Shown here: one piece after another, positions 25,822 through 36,037 of the stretch
How positions within the stretch are numbered: the first letter of the stretch is position 1
How the letters are laid out: each line of letters starts with the position of its first letter
Assembly: GCF_900115115.1 (NCBI RefSeq)
Contig: NZ_FOVI01000013.1
Span: 1-64,000 of the forward strand
DNA: 64,000 bases
From: Paenimyroides ummariense
GTDB taxonomy: Bacteria; Bacteroidota; Bacteroidia; Flavobacteriales; Flavobacteriaceae
Direction: 5' to 3'
Notes under the pieces: model-generated
Database searches by the model: none
The model's input: only the letters and a program-made list of their open reading frames with translations
Told to the model about the DNA's origin: nothing
Translations under genes and position numbers: made by a program

Positions 25822-27060
25822 TTACTTCATTTCTTCGATTGGTATTTGATTTTTGGAGTTTCTTATCAAGATAGCGTAATCAATATAATCAGTTGTAGCT
25901 TTTCCTTTCAGTACGCTGCTGTTGCTCCTTTTTAAAAATAGTTTAACTGTCTTAAGGTCTGTTCCCGAATTATACGGAGAATTTTCCTCATTCAATTTAT
26001 ATAAGGTAATATCAGAGAGTTTTGTTTTCTTTAGATTTTTTATGCCTTTAAAATACTCTCTCCAATAATCGCCAATTCCATAACCTTTTTCAACTGTATA
26101 CGTTTTGTAGTTTTTCTGTTTGTCATATATTTTATCCCAAAGAACTTCGCTCTTAGTTAAATATCCGATTACAGTAATTACCTTGTCTCGTTTATAAACA
26201 TTTTGTTCTATCAGCCTTGTGAAAAAGGAAGGGTAGTTCTGTTCACGTTCTTTTTCCAAGTGAAAAAATCCGTACTTGGCGAATTGTTTTCTTGTTTCAA
26301 GGTGATAAATGTCTTTGAGATAAATATAGTTATCTACAATTATTTTTTCTCTATCCCTGCTTTCTTCAAAGTTGTAGTTAATGTTTTTAAGAATGTGATT
26401 GAAGCTTACAGTATCTTTAATTTTATAAACATAAAGATTTTTATTCATGTTATAATCCGTAATAAGGTTTTTTAATAACTGGGTAGTTTCCTTATTACTG
26501 ATGCTGAAATCAAAATTTTTTTCTGATAATTTTGCTCTTAATTCTTCTTTCAATTTCCAATTTTCAATATTTTCCGTTAAGTACAAAATATGCTTTATCG
26601 GAAAATAGTATTCGTTAACAACATCAAAGCCTATTACTTTTATCGGATTGTCTTTATGTGATTCATTAAGTAATCTCAAGCTTTTCCAATGCTCAAAAGT
26701 TTCAATTGTTCCTTCTTGATTTACAATTGTCTGGAAAGCTAAAACCAGTTTTTTTAAAAGCTCTTCGTCTGCTGTTTCCAAGTATTTTTGAAAAAAAAAT
26801 GCCTGACTGAAGCTTGTTTCTGGAATGTAGTAATCCAATGCATTTTGCTTTTTTAGGCTCTTAATCAATTGCAGTTCGGCATCATAAGTTTTTGCACTTC
26901 CGTGATATGCTCCAAACCCAATGATATTAAAGTCTGTTTGCGGAAATTTAAAGTCAGATTTTTCAACATCCAATCTATTTTGTTTCAGATAAGCTTTTTT
27001 ACTTTGTGGATATACTGATAGTGAAATTGCTATGATAAAAATTGTAATTATATTTTTCAT
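25822..27060 (-). CDS. Secreted erythromycin-esterase-like protein
   Basis: 412 residues with signal peptide ending VYPQ. Residues about 45-95 read IIGFGAYHGSAKTYDAE and then YYIPETSFSQA, a pattern like the erythromycin esterase/succinoglycan-type superfamily (His-Gly-Ser followed by an acidic helix and a Glu-containing strand). A later VITVIGYLTKS segment fits the distal strand. Substrate unknown. It heads a leftward group with two small secreted proteins upstream. Confidence 0.55.
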   Translation of the reverse strand: MKNIITIFIIAISLSVYPQSKKAYLKQNRLDVEKSDFKFPQTDFNIIGFGAYHGSAKTYDAELQLIKSLKKQNALDYYIPETSFSQAFFFQKYLETADEELLKKLVLAFQTIVNQEGTIETFEHWKSLRLLNESHKDNPIKVIGFDVVNEYYFPIKHILYLTENIENWKLKEELRAKLSEKNFDFSISNKETTQLLKNLITDYNMNKNLYVYKIKDTVSFNHILKNINYNFEESRDREKIIVDNYIYLKDIYHLETRKQFAKYGFFHLEKEREQNYPSFFTRLIEQNVYKRDKVITVIGYLTKSEVLWDKIYDKQKNYKTYTVEKGYGIGDYWREYFKGIKNLKKTKLSDITLYKLNEENSPYNSGTDLKTVKLFLKRSNSSVLKGKATTDYIDYAILIRNSKNQIPIEEMK

Positions 27061-27069
27061 ATTAAGTTT

Positions 27070-27507
27070 CTAATTCATTATAACTCTATAATAGCCATCT
27101 TGTTTGGTTGATAATGTATTTTCAATAGTTACGTCGTCAATTATATAACCGCTGCAGTTATTTTTTATTTTTGATGATCTAATGCTGAAATTAAATGATT
27201 TTACCGAATCTAGAATTAGGTAAACAGTATAATTCCTGGTTCCATCGAACCAGCCTACATTTTCAAGTAGGGCTTTATTATCTTCCGTTATCTGTACATT
27301 AATTCTTAAACTGCTACCATTACCTAGGTCTTGCTGAATAACAATTTCACCATTTGTTAATAGCCCGCTTGCTATTAAATTATCTCCATCAGCATTTACA
27401 AATTCAAAAACGATAGGTTGGGGTGGTGTAAAGCAGTTTTCTTCTTCACAGCTAAATAGGCTTAGTGCTAATAGAATTGTTGTAAAGATTATAAGTGTTT
27501 TTTTCAA
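27070..27507 (-). CDS. Lipoprotein of unknown function
   Basis: 145 residues with lipobox ending SLFSC, followed by EEENCFTPPQP and a beta-rich body containing WFDGTRNYTVYL and KIKNNCSGY. The start codon appears to be TTG 27507; no in-frame ATG is available. A degenerate paralogue lies at 58269-58705. Ten bases separate it from the downstream esterase-like gene. Confidence 0.7.
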   Translation of the reverse strand: MKKTLIIFTTILLALSLFSCEEENCFTPPQPIVFEFVNADGDNLIASGLLTNGEIVIQQDLGNGSSLRINVQITEDNKALLENVGWFDGTRNYTVYLILDSVKSFNFSIRSSKIKNNCSGYIIDDVTIENTLSTKQDGYYRVIMN

Positions 27508-27543
27508 TTTGTCTATTTTTTTGTGTTATGTATTTACAGTTTT

Positions 27544-28140
27544 TTAATTAGGTATTATAGTTGTAGCATTAATGAAATCAAGCTTTTTGAATGTATTGGA
27601 TAATTTTTTGTCAAGTTTTGTTTTATCGTCCGTGAACGAAACTAAACCTTTGTTAAAATGCCATGTGCCTAAATAATTTAGCGAGTTTTCAGTAATTGTA
27701 AAAGTATATTTTATAAGATCTTTTTCTGTCAGCTCTCCCGATTTAATTTTTTCTTCGAAATCTTTAGTTGCATCAATGTTCTTATAAATGGGTTCGGTAA
27801 ACATTTGTCCTCCGTACCATTTACTTTCTGTCCACCAATAATTTAGAATAGCGTATTCTCCTGGTTCTATTACATAGCAAAAACTATTTTCCTTTGCGGT
27901 TTTAAAAATTGGCTTTACCCTAAAAGTAGAAATCTCATTAGATTCAAGATTTATTATCCTGATATCCTGCGAAAAACCACCACTGCTAAAACCAAGTCTT
28001 TGTATAAAATTTCCATATATCACGGCTTGTCCTTCTGGAACTGTATCATTTGCACTAATATTGTTTAGTGACTTCATACTTTGTGAGTAAACCGAAACGC
28101 TAAAGAAAAGTGAGATTATAAATAGTAGATTTTTTTTCAT
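27544..28140 (-). CDS. Secreted protein of unknown function
   Basis: 198 residues with signal peptide ending VYSQ. The body contains QAVIYGNFIQRLGF, then VIEPGEYAILNYWW, a layout like small periplasmic beta-domain proteins (DUF2846-like impression only). First gene of the leftward trio 28140-25822. Confidence 0.65.
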   Translation of the reverse strand: MKKNLLFIISLFFSVSVYSQSMKSLNNISANDTVPEGQAVIYGNFIQRLGFSSGGFSQDIRIINLESNEISTFRVKPIFKTAKENSFCYVIEPGEYAILNYWWTESKWYGGQMFTEPIYKNIDATKDFEEKIKSGELTEKDLIKYTFTITENSLNYLGTWHFNKGLVSFTDDKTKLDKKLSNTFKKLDFINATTIIPN

Positions 28141-28382
28141 AATTTTTTGTGGTAATTATCCTATATGATTTGACTGTATCAGTTATAAGTAGCAAAAATA
28201 TGTACTATTCAAGAAGTTTTAATAATGTACATCATTGTTTTTTAACTATTGACACATTACTTTTTTTCAACTTATTGTAATAGCTTTTTGATTTCTGTCA
28301 TTATCGATGCACAAGATTTTGTGTAAAGTTACATTTTATTGTGATGGCAGTTCTTTTACCTACTTTCACGATAAATTTGCCA

Positions 28383-30179
28383 TCATTTCTTTCTTTTTTC
28401 TTGTAAATCCCTTAACTCTAATTCTTTAATAAAATACGAAGGAGTTAGTTCTGTTTCTGCTTTAAATTGGTTGGTTAATGTCTTAGCGTTTGAAAAACCG
28501 TACATTTCGGCAAGCTCTGTAATGGTAAGCTTACGAATTTCCGGCTGATCTGTTAAATCTTTAAGCAGGTCGTTAATACGTAATTTGTTTATGTAGCTGT
28601 TGAAATTACCTTTATGTTCGTTTATAAGGGCTGATAAGGTGTTTCGATTGGTACCGAAATCTTTAGCCAGATCATCTAGTTTTACGGTAGTTAAAAAAAC
28701 TTTTTCTTTCTCAAAACGTTCCAACTCTCGCAAAAGTCTTTTCTCGGTTGCCTTTAAAGCGACACTTTTATTGTCTTGAATGGATGCCTCTTTTGTAGCG
28801 AATATTTCAGGCTGGTTCTCTGTACCTTCTTTTAAATTTATTTCTTCTTCTAAATTGACTTTTTGTTTATTAGCATCTTGTAAAACCGTTTCAGGTTTTC
28901 TTTCAGATTGAATTTTTTGTAATAGACCTTCAAATTTTGTTTTAAACTTTTTCTTCTCCTTGTCTTGCCAATAAGAGTAGGCGGTAAGTACCAGTAAACC
29001 GGCACCTAAAATGCTTAACCAGAAGCCGTAAGTCTTTTTACTGCTTTTTAATTGTTTGTGCAGTCGCACCCGTTCTTTTACCAGTTTTTTTGTATCCAGT
29101 TCGGCGTGTAATGTCTTGGTTATATTATGCTGCTCTTTTTCAAACTGACGGTTTAAGGCAATTAAGCTTTCAGTAACCTGTAATTGTAATTGGGGCTGTT
29201 TAGTTTCTTTGTAATAGGAAATAAGGTATTCGTATGTTTCACGCAGTTCATAATTTAAAAACTTCTTTTCCTGAAAAAGCTGGTCTACTTTATTAAAATA
29301 AGTTACCGCTGTAGCTTTTTTATTTTGGTTCCAAACAATTTTACCTAAATAAAGGTAAATAACATGTTCGTTGGTAAAATCACCGTTTTTTTGTATTATA
29401 GTTAAGGCAGACTCAAAATAATCTTTAGCGCTTGCATAATCACTTTCTAAAAAAGCTAAACCGCCTTTAATATAATTTAAGTAGGCAGTTTCAAATATTT
29501 GGTGTTTAGGCTGTAAAAGTTTAATGGCATCTTCGCTTTCGCTAATAGTTTCTTTCAAGTGCTGAACATCTTCCAGCTGCCAGTATGTTTTACCTAAACT
29601 ATATAAAGCTATAACGTAACTTCGTCTATGGTTTTCATCCTTAAAGGTTTTATGGTATTCTTTTGCTTGAGTAAAATAGCTTAATGCCTTTTCGTAACTA
29701 CGGGTATGGTAATAAATATTGCCGATATCAATTCGTACAGCATTAAGATTATATAGGTTATTTGTTTTTTCATTAAAGCTTTCTGATTCAATAGCATATT
29801 CTAAAGCTTTTTCAAAAACTCTATGTTCATAATAAAATACTGTATTAAGATTTAAAAAATCGCCGGCTAAACTGTCGTTCTTTAACTCACTAACTAAAGG
29901 CTGCATTTTTTGCAGTAATACCACAGCATCATTAAACGGAACCAGGTACGATTTTTTTTCCAAGGCGCGGTATGCTTCCAATCCATTTTTTTCAATCTGT
30001 GCTTTACGGTAATAAACCTCTAAATATTGAAGTTTGTTTTCTTTAGAAACGCTATCATTTCGTATTATACTCCACAATTTTTCATATGAATCAGTAGTCG
30101 TTTGGGCAAAAGAACCTATGGGTAACGGAAAAATCGTCAATAATAGAGTAATAAGTAAAATCTTTTTAAATGAAATCAT
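28383..30179 (-). CDS. TPR membrane protein with C-terminal AraC-type DNA-binding domain
   Basis: About 598 residues from ATG 30179: signal peptide/anchor (to about 28), TPR repeats (about 60-345), a transmembrane helix near 385-403 (FWLSILGAGLLVLTAYSYW), a charged linker, and a C-terminal AraC-type double helix-turn-helix (about 490-590) including ITELAEMYGFSNAKTLTNQFKAET. This is the family of flavobacterial one-piece membrane regulators that sense with TPRs outside and bind DNA inside. Target genes are unknown; the divergent lipoprotein gene at 30433 is a candidate. Confidence 0.87.
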   Translation of the reverse strand: MISFKKILLITLLLTIFPLPIGSFAQTTTDSYEKLWSIIRNDSVSKENKLQYLEVYYRKAQIEKNGLEAYRALEKKSYLVPFNDAVVLLQKMQPLVSELKNDSLAGDFLNLNTVFYYEHRVFEKALEYAIESESFNEKTNNLYNLNAVRIDIGNIYYHTRSYEKALSYFTQAKEYHKTFKDENHRRSYVIALYSLGKTYWQLEDVQHLKETISESEDAIKLLQPKHQIFETAYLNYIKGGLAFLESDYASAKDYFESALTIIQKNGDFTNEHVIYLYLGKIVWNQNKKATAVTYFNKVDQLFQEKKFLNYELRETYEYLISYYKETKQPQLQLQVTESLIALNRQFEKEQHNITKTLHAELDTKKLVKERVRLHKQLKSSKKTYGFWLSILGAGLLVLTAYSYWQDKEKKKFKTKFEGLLQKIQSERKPETVLQDANKQKVNLEEEINLKEGTENQPEIFATKEASIQDNKSVALKATEKRLLRELERFEKEKVFLTTVKLDDLAKDFGTNRNTLSALINEHKGNFNSYINKLRINDLLKDLTDQPEIRKLTITELAEMYGFSNAKTLTNQFKAETELTPSYFIKELELRDLQEKRKK

Positions 30180-30432
30180 CAATAACAAGCATTCTTTTCA
30201 ATACAAAAATACAAAAAAAACATTATTTAATAATTAGATTTAAAGTGCTGATATTAAAGTTTATAATGTGTTTTTAAATTACTTATTTTCCCTTTACTTG
30301 ATGATTTTTCTGTTCCTAAATTATCTCTTGTCTTAAATCGTGATAATTTTTCCGTTCGGTTTTTTCCGGGCGTGCCATCTTTGCACCGAAACAAAAACGC
30401 TACCCGGGCAGCACTATAAAAAATCCGAAACA

Positions 30433-31023
30433 ATGAAAAAATTTTTTTTAGCGGCTGTAGCAATTTCAGCTTTATGTAGTTCGTGTGAAACTACTGACGA
30501 TACTTTACTAAGCGAAACAAATTATAAATCATTAAACGCGCAAAAGACCAAAGGTTTAACTAATACCGATTACGAAACCTACAGAAATGTTGTTGAGAAT
30601 TTTGTTTATAATAGTGATCAAAGTTATATAGATAATGTAGTAAGTTTTGAAAAACATGTGAATCGAACTTTAAAAAGTGACACACAGGCAAATACCTATG
30701 AATCAATTAACCTGGAACAATTAAAAATGTTACTTGAAAAACATGAAAATATTATTGATGAATTACATTATTCTGCAGAGTTTAAGGAGTATTTATATCA
30801 TATTGTACATAAAAATAATGTAGTTGACTTTCAATTAAAAGATGAAAAAGAAAATCGTTTAATGTATACATTGTTTAAAGTGCATAACGATAATAAAGGT
30901 AATGGTAATGATGATAAATTAAATAAAAGAAGAACAATTGCCTTTGCTTACGGTAACCAATACAGCTTTAAGCAGGCTGTATTGTATGCAGGGGCAATAG
31001 AATTAAAAACTAAAATCAATTAA
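30433..31023 (+). CDS. Lipoprotein of unknown function
   Basis: About 196 residues from ATG 30433, lipobox ending CSSC at Cys18. Acidic, helical body; basic C-terminus (KRRTIAFAYGNQYSFKQAV). The upstream region holds CATCTTTG at 30376-30383, close to a -7 box, and a CCCGGG-centred palindrome. No family recognised. Confidence 0.65.
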   Translation: MKKFFLAAVAISALCSSCETTDDTLLSETNYKSLNAQKTKGLTNTDYETYRNVVENFVYNSDQSYIDNVVSFEKHVNRTLKSDTQANTYESINLEQLKMLLEKHENIIDELHYSAEFKEYLYHIVHKNNVVDFQLKDEKENRLMYTLFKVHNDNKGNGNDDKLNKRRTIAFAYGNQYSFKQAVLYAGAIELKTKIN

Positions 31024-31040
31024 AAGATTAAAAACCTGAG

Positions 31041-31190
31041 GATGAAGTCTAAAGTCTGCGGATTCATGAAGCAGTGTATGTGGGGAGCGAAGCTAAATTA
31101 GCAGTTACACCTTTAATAATAACCAAAACCATATAGAAATTTGTTTCGGAGACCGGTAGTCGCGAATGTCGGTTTTGCGAAACAAATTAG
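31041..31190. other. Structured intergenic segment
   Basis: GC-richer than its surroundings. Contains a small hairpin with arms ATGAA/TTCAT (31041-31067) and a large nested inverted repeat with outer arms AATTTGTTTCG and CGAAACAAATT and inner arms ACCG/CGGT (about 31138-31190). No U-tract follows, so it is not an ordinary terminator. Could be a structured RNA leader for the next gene or a small palindromic repeat. Confidence 0.45.
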
Positions 31191-31276
31191 AAGCCGATTG
31201 CAGCGGGATACCTGTAAAACTATTTTTAACAGCAGTCTTATAAATTATAAAAAAACTGTAAAGAAATTATTTTAAA

Positions 31277-31833
31277 ATGAGAGAATTAAAAATTTTACTT
31301 TAGGAATTTTAGGAGCAACTATTTTATCACTAGGTTTGTATGCCTGTAGTAATGACAATGAAACTACGGCAGCAAATTCTTCGGTAGAGCAGAAAGCAAG
31401 TGCTGCTAAAGGTTATAAATTTGTTAATATGAAATTACCTGTGAAAATGCGTTCTTATGATTCTGAATTCGATTTAATCGTAGAGAATGTAATTTATAAA
31501 GGTGCAGATAATAAAGAAACCGAAGGACAAATTAGGTTTAAAATACCTCACAATGACTTTAAGATTGTAAGCATGGAATTTTCAGAAAATTTGCTCGAAG
31601 CTGGAAAAATTAATCCAGATTTTTTTATAGAAAATTCAGAAAGTTTATTAAAAGCTTATGGAGATCCTGAAGACGATAAAGATAAACCCGCTGATCCATG
31701 TTGTCCTCCAACGCACGGACAGAGAATAAAAGAATGTTATGAAATGAAAAAAGGAGAAGGTAGAGGCTGGTGTGTTGCTGGAGAATTTATATCAACTATC
31801 GGTCATGCCTTCAAGGGGCTGTTCAAAAGATAA
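31277..31833 (+). pseudogene. Frameshifted lipoprotein with Cys-rich C-terminus
   Basis: ATG 31277 opens MRELKILL then TAG, while the adjoining frame continues LGILGATILSLGLYACSND, a lipobox. One base appears lost in a T-rich run near 31300. The rest (to 31833) is intact and ends with a Cys-rich segment, DPCCPPTHGQRIKECYEMKK and GWCVAGEF. If the frameshift is a sequencing error or is bypassed, the gene is functional. Confidence 0.6.
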
Positions 31834-31892
31834 AAAAATTAAATTTATAGGCAGAAGTGATTAGACTTCTGTCTATTCTAAATCTTTAAAAG

Positions 31893-32630
31893 ATGAAGCA
31901 AACGATTATTTTATTATTTCTATTTTTATCATGTTATGTTAACGCTCAAGGAATGTTGACCAAATTTGGTATCTACGCTGCAAACAAATCATTTGCTATT
32001 AGTTATTATGAGAAACAAGGTAGAGAAGTTGCTACCATTCCAATGATTCATGTAAACAAACCGGCATTCTACGAAATGACCAAACGAAAAATAGACAGTT
32101 TGCGCAATGATGGATTTGTAGTATTTTACGAAGGAATCAATTCTGATGTAACAGATTCACTACAATTAGATACTTTAATGCGAAAATTCCGACATGTAAC
32201 CGGTTTTGCACTTATGGATTATATGGATAGCGAAAATGAAGCTTTTAAATCATTGCAAAATAAGAAATATGTTTCACAGAGCGATGTTGATTATGGTGTA
32301 AACTTAGACACAGACCATCACGCAGATCTGTATTTAGAACAGATGATAGAAATGTTCGAAAAGCGTTACGGAAAAATTGTACTTAACAATTGTGATTATA
32401 AAACATCTTTAGGTAAGAAATACAAGTGTACTAAGATTGATGAAAATAAAGAATATTATATTTTAAACGGTATTAGAGACCAGCACGTTCTCAACAAGAT
32501 AGAACAATCAGATGCGCAAAAAATTCTAGTTGTTTTTGGGCGTAATCATATAAAAGATATTTACAGTAAAATTCAAAGCAAGGGGTGGCGTTTTCAAAAG
32601 GAAAAGTTTAAACGTGTTTTAGATTTCTAG
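31893..32630 (+). CDS. Secreted TraB/GumN-like (TIKI superfamily) protein
   Basis: 245 residues with signal peptide ending VNAQ. It contains TIPMIHVNKPAFYEMTKRKI, VVFYEGINSD and ILVVFGRNHIKDIYSKIQ, matching the pattern Met-Ile-His-Val, Tyr-Glu-Gly and Gly-x-x-His of the TraB/PrgY/GumN/TIKI superfamily, putative metal-dependent peptidases. Probably periplasmic. It follows the Cys-rich lipoprotein by 59 bases. Confidence 0.7.
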   Translation: MKQTIILLFLFLSCYVNAQGMLTKFGIYAANKSFAISYYEKQGREVATIPMIHVNKPAFYEMTKRKIDSLRNDGFVVFYEGINSDVTDSLQLDTLMRKFRHVTGFALMDYMDSENEAFKSLQNKKYVSQSDVDYGVNLDTDHHADLYLEQMIEMFEKRYGKIVLNNCDYKTSLGKKYKCTKIDENKEYYILNGIRDQHVLNKIEQSDAQKILVVFGRNHIKDIYSKIQSKGWRFQKEKFKRVLDF

Positions 32631-32757
32631 TAATTTCATTGTTTTATATTGATTTTAAATAGTATAACCCTCTATCTAAAATTGTAACACTGTCAGATAT
32701 CTTTAGTGACTCGGAAACGTTCTTAAAAGCAACAATAACGAATTATTTTTAAAAATT

Positions 32758-33166
32758 ATGAAAAATGTAACATATTTTATTCTAGCTTTAAGCATTCTAT
32801 CATTAATGTCATGTGATACCGAGGGAAAAGATCTAAGAAAATACTACAAAAATCAAAATCATTCGGAAGAATTGAAAGGTTGGTGGAGAAAAATAGATAG
32901 AGAGTTAGAACAGGGTTGCGCTTCAAAAATTTTATTTGAAAATTATAAAGCTATATTCCATAGTTACAATAATCATACGAATAAATACGATTCATTACAA
33001 TTATTGGTATAATGATGATACAAAAATATATTTTTTAACAGAACCAGATGGTATAAGCAAACCAGATAAAAGAAGTGTTAATTACATTTTAAATAATTCA
33101 AAAGATAAACTACAGTTATTTGCTCAATATCCGCCATACATTTTTGTAAAATATACGGGTATATAA
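32758..33166 (+). pseudogene. Frameshifted lipoprotein
   Basis: ATG 32758 opens a lipoprotein (lipobox ending LMSC). Near 32998 the first frame runs into a stop after YDSLQLLV, while the second frame continues YWYNDDTKIYFLTEPDG to a stop at 33166. Together they make one protein of about 135 residues with a single-base frameshift. Confidence 0.65.
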
Positions 33167-33167
33167 T

Positions 33168-33195
33168 AAAGCTGCCATTGGCAGCTTTAAAAATT
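33168..33195 (+). terminator. Intrinsic terminator
   Basis: Perfect arms AAAGCTGCC (33168-33176) and GGCAGCTTT (33180-33188) with an ATT loop and a following A/T-rich tail. Confidence 0.75.
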
Positions 33196-33202
33196 AAAAA
33201 AA

Positions 33203-34180
33203 ATGAAAACAAAAATTACATTATTTATTACTTTAATTATTAGCTTGTTTGCAAATGCTCAGCCTTTTTATACGTTCAACAAGCTTAACAGTACATACGC
33301 TGATTTGGTAAACCCTATCAGCATTAATAACAGCAAGCCTTGGCAAAAACATAATGTAAACAATGCTCTGTATTGGGATTATACCTTGCCATTTAACTTT
33401 AATATAAACGGCATCAATTATAAATTCATAACGTTCGATGGTGCTAATATTTCGTTACTTAGTATGAGCGCAAGCGAAGTGGAGCTTTACGGTACAGGTA
33501 TTCACATTGCCGATAAAAGTGCTGCTAATGCCACAACTTCAGTTTCGCCCATAGGTTATAAAATTGATGGATCTACAGGAAATCGTATTTTTAAAATGCA
33601 GTTTAAAAATGCAGGTTCTTCTGTTGAAAGAAACTTTTATTCAGGAAACACCTATTATCTAAATGTTCAAATTTGGTTGTATGAAAGCTCAAATGTTATT
33701 GAATACCGTATCGGTGATCATAATTTAATCACCTACAATTATCCAAATGATGAGCCTTATACCAATTTTGGTTTGGGTGGTGAGCCATCTTCAGGGGCTT
33801 TTGTGTGTATGTTGTATAACAATGCACAAAATCCTTTGTTGGGAGAGTATACAGATTCAAGTCAGGTGACGCTTGATAATTATGGGTTTACAGGATATCC
33901 GGTAAGTGGCACTGTTTTTCGTTTTGCTCCCGCAGCAAATGCAGGTATTAGTGATAATTTGTTCGATACCGTTAAAGTGTATCCTAACCCAACTGCCGAT
34001 TTCTTGTTTTTTGATCATCTGGCTGAAGCAAAAGAATATAAGATTTATAGTATAACTGGTAATGTTGTGAAAAAAGGAGCTATAAGCGTAGATCATAATA
34101 AAATTAGCGTATCCGAAATTCCTGCAGCAGTTTATCTTTTACAAATAGATCAATCAACCTTTAAGTTTGTGAAAAAATAA
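33203..34180 (+). CDS. Secreted T9SS type A sorting-domain protein
   Basis: 325 residues: signal peptide ending ANAQ, a beta-rich middle (about 20-245), and a C-terminal type IX secretion sorting domain (about 253-325) with VKVYPNPTADFLF, YKIYSITGNVVKKG and ending in FKFVKK. The mature protein should cross the outer membrane through the T9SS. Function of the middle domain is not recognised. Confidence 0.87.
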   Translation: MKTKITLFITLIISLFANAQPFYTFNKLNSTYADLVNPISINNSKPWQKHNVNNALYWDYTLPFNFNINGINYKFITFDGANISLLSMSASEVELYGTGIHIADKSAANATTSVSPIGYKIDGSTGNRIFKMQFKNAGSSVERNFYSGNTYYLNVQIWLYESSNVIEYRIGDHNLITYNYPNDEPYTNFGLGGEPSSGAFVCMLYNNAQNPLLGEYTDSSQVTLDNYGFTGYPVSGTVFRFAPAANAGISDNLFDTVKVYPNPTADFLFFDHLAEAKEYKIYSITGNVVKKGAISVDHNKISVSEIPAAVYLLQIDQSTFKFVKK

Positions 34181-34473
34181 TAGGTGGTCTTTTAAATACT
34201 GCTATCAATAAAGAAGGTAGTTTTAGATAAATTTCCAGTAACCTTTTGGTACTGGTAAATATACCTTTGGCATATTTTTATAGATATTTATACTTTGAAC
34301 AGTTATTCAACAGGTACTTTCGGTTTTAACTTTCAACCTTTAAGGGTTCAATATTTATTATATTCGTACTTTGCTTGATAAGCTGGATAGAACGGATAAA
34401 GTGAAGCACTCGCAGCGGATGAAAGTGAGCATAGTAAAGCAAGTGCTCAAAATCGATTCATCTGAGTATAAAT

Positions 34474-35208
34474 TTAATAATTATTTTTTAATTTTTTGCG
34501 CATAGATTCCCCTTTAATATCTATCCTATGTGCAGTGTGTACAAGGCGATCCAAAATAGCATCTGCTATAGTTTGTTCTCCAATAATATCATGCCATGCT
34601 TCAACCGGTAATTGCGAGGCTATGATAGTACTGTGTTTACCATGCCTGTCTTCTATAATTTCCATAAAAGAGTTCCTGTTGATCGTGTCCAAAGCTTTAA
34701 GCCCAAAGTCATCTAAGATCAGCAGATCTTGTTTTTCCAGTTTATTGATTTGTTTTAAATAGGAACCATCTGCTTTTGATGTTTTTAGCATTGTAAACAG
34801 TTTATTGGTGTTAAAATACATCACTTTGTACCCCAATGAGCAAGCTTGATGACCAATTGCAGACGCCATATAACTTTTCCCTGCACCGGTACTCCCGGTA
34901 ATAAGTATATTTTGTTTTTGGGCTATAAAATTGCAACTGGAGAAGCGTTGTATTTGATTTTTACCTAAAGACCTTGAGGCATCATAATCGATAGCTTCTA
35001 TTACGGCGCTGTACCTAAAATGTGCCGCTTGCGTTAATCGTTCTATCTTTTGATTTTGCCGGTCATCCCATTCACTCTGAAGAAGGTATGCAATTAGCTC
35101 ATCATTGGTGTAGAGGTTTGTGTTCTGTGGTGATAAACTCCCCTCAAAAGCTCTATACATTCCGTATAACCTTAGCTGTTTCATGTGTTCTAATGTCTGT
35201 GTATTCAT
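34474..35208 (-). mobile_element. istB: IS21-family IstB-like ATPase (orphan)
   Basis: 244 residues, full-length IstB: Walker A GSTGAGKS at 105-112, Walker B LLILDDFGL at about 156-164, and family motifs near IIASQLPVEAWHDIIGEQTIADAILDRL. IstB is the helper ATPase of IS21 transposition and is normally co-transcribed after istA. Only the last part of istA remains directly upstream (in 35228-35699), so the element is truncated and cannot move alone. Confidence 0.92.
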
Positions 35209-35227
35209 TGTTTATTTAAGTTTTAAT

Positions 35228-35699
35228 TTATTTATAATAATTACTGCCTCTTATATTGCCGTGGCGGGGTATATCGGGTTGTTCTTCAAGCTCTTCATCT
35301 AAAGTATCCCATCCGTTTTTAAGAATGCGTTCTATAATATTGTAATTATGGGCTCCGTATTCCAATGCGCGTTTACAGGCATTTTCCAATCGTATATTGT
35401 CTACTTTTTTGGCAAGATGTAATGCTCTTCTTATGTAATTTACATTAATATTGGAATTTATCTGTGAAAAGCTATTAATTTTATTTTTTGTGATTTCACC
35501 CGTTTCTTTGTTTTTTGATCTGAAAGCGAAGGGCGACTGCTGAGTAAAATTTATGTTAAATTGTAGAGATATTCCAAAGCGATCTGCCTGAAAAGCTGAT
35601 ACCTGACTAGAAGTAACTTTATCAACTAAATCATCAGTAGTTTGCGAGTAAATATTTCCGAAAATTGCAAAAGCTGAGAGCAATTATTTTTTTTTTCAT
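35228..35699 (-). pseudogene. Chimera: secreted-protein N-terminus fused to IstA C-terminus
   Basis: The first about 85 residues look like a secreted Bacteroidota protein (signal region LSAFAIFGNIYSQ, with a frameshift at an A-run beside ATG 35699). From about NVNYIRRALHLAKKV onward the sequence is the C-terminus of the IS21 transposase IstA (ENACKRALEYG and IPRHGNIRGSNYYK). A deletion joined the two. The stop lies 20 bases before istB, as in intact IS21 elements. Confidence 0.8.
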
Positions 35700-35946
35700 G
35701 GTTTTAAGTTATGCTTTACGATACAATAAAAAAGTTTAGTAAAAGAATGCAAAGAAATTGTATTTTGCAGATGAGGAAATAGTTTCTATATGAATAGCTC
35801 ATTTTTCTATACAAAACATGGCTTTTGTATTTTTTTCCTATTATCAAGCTATTAGTATAATTGAATAAACTGCGGTAATTTTGAATCTTAAAGTTTTTAA
35901 TAAATTACTATACTTATCTAGATATTTAAAAGAAGGTTTTAATTTT

Positions 35947-36010
35947 AGTATAGAAAAAAGTATGTCTAGTATAGTTTTTTATTGTTGAAGGTATATTTGA
36001 TGTTAATTTG
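35947..36010 (+). promoter_or_regulatory. LytTR-type direct-repeat promoter, site A (sensor kinase operon)
   Basis: Boxes AGTATAGA (35947-35954) and AGTATAGT (35968-35975) are 21 bp apart start to start. A -7-like TTAATTTG (36003-36010) follows after a 27-nt gap. A perfect TATATTTG also lies at 35992-35999. The kinase starts at 36038. Proposed autoregulatory site of the LytTR regulator. Confidence 0.7.
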
Positions 36011-36037
36011 TAAAATTAATTTAATGCTAAGATAGCA

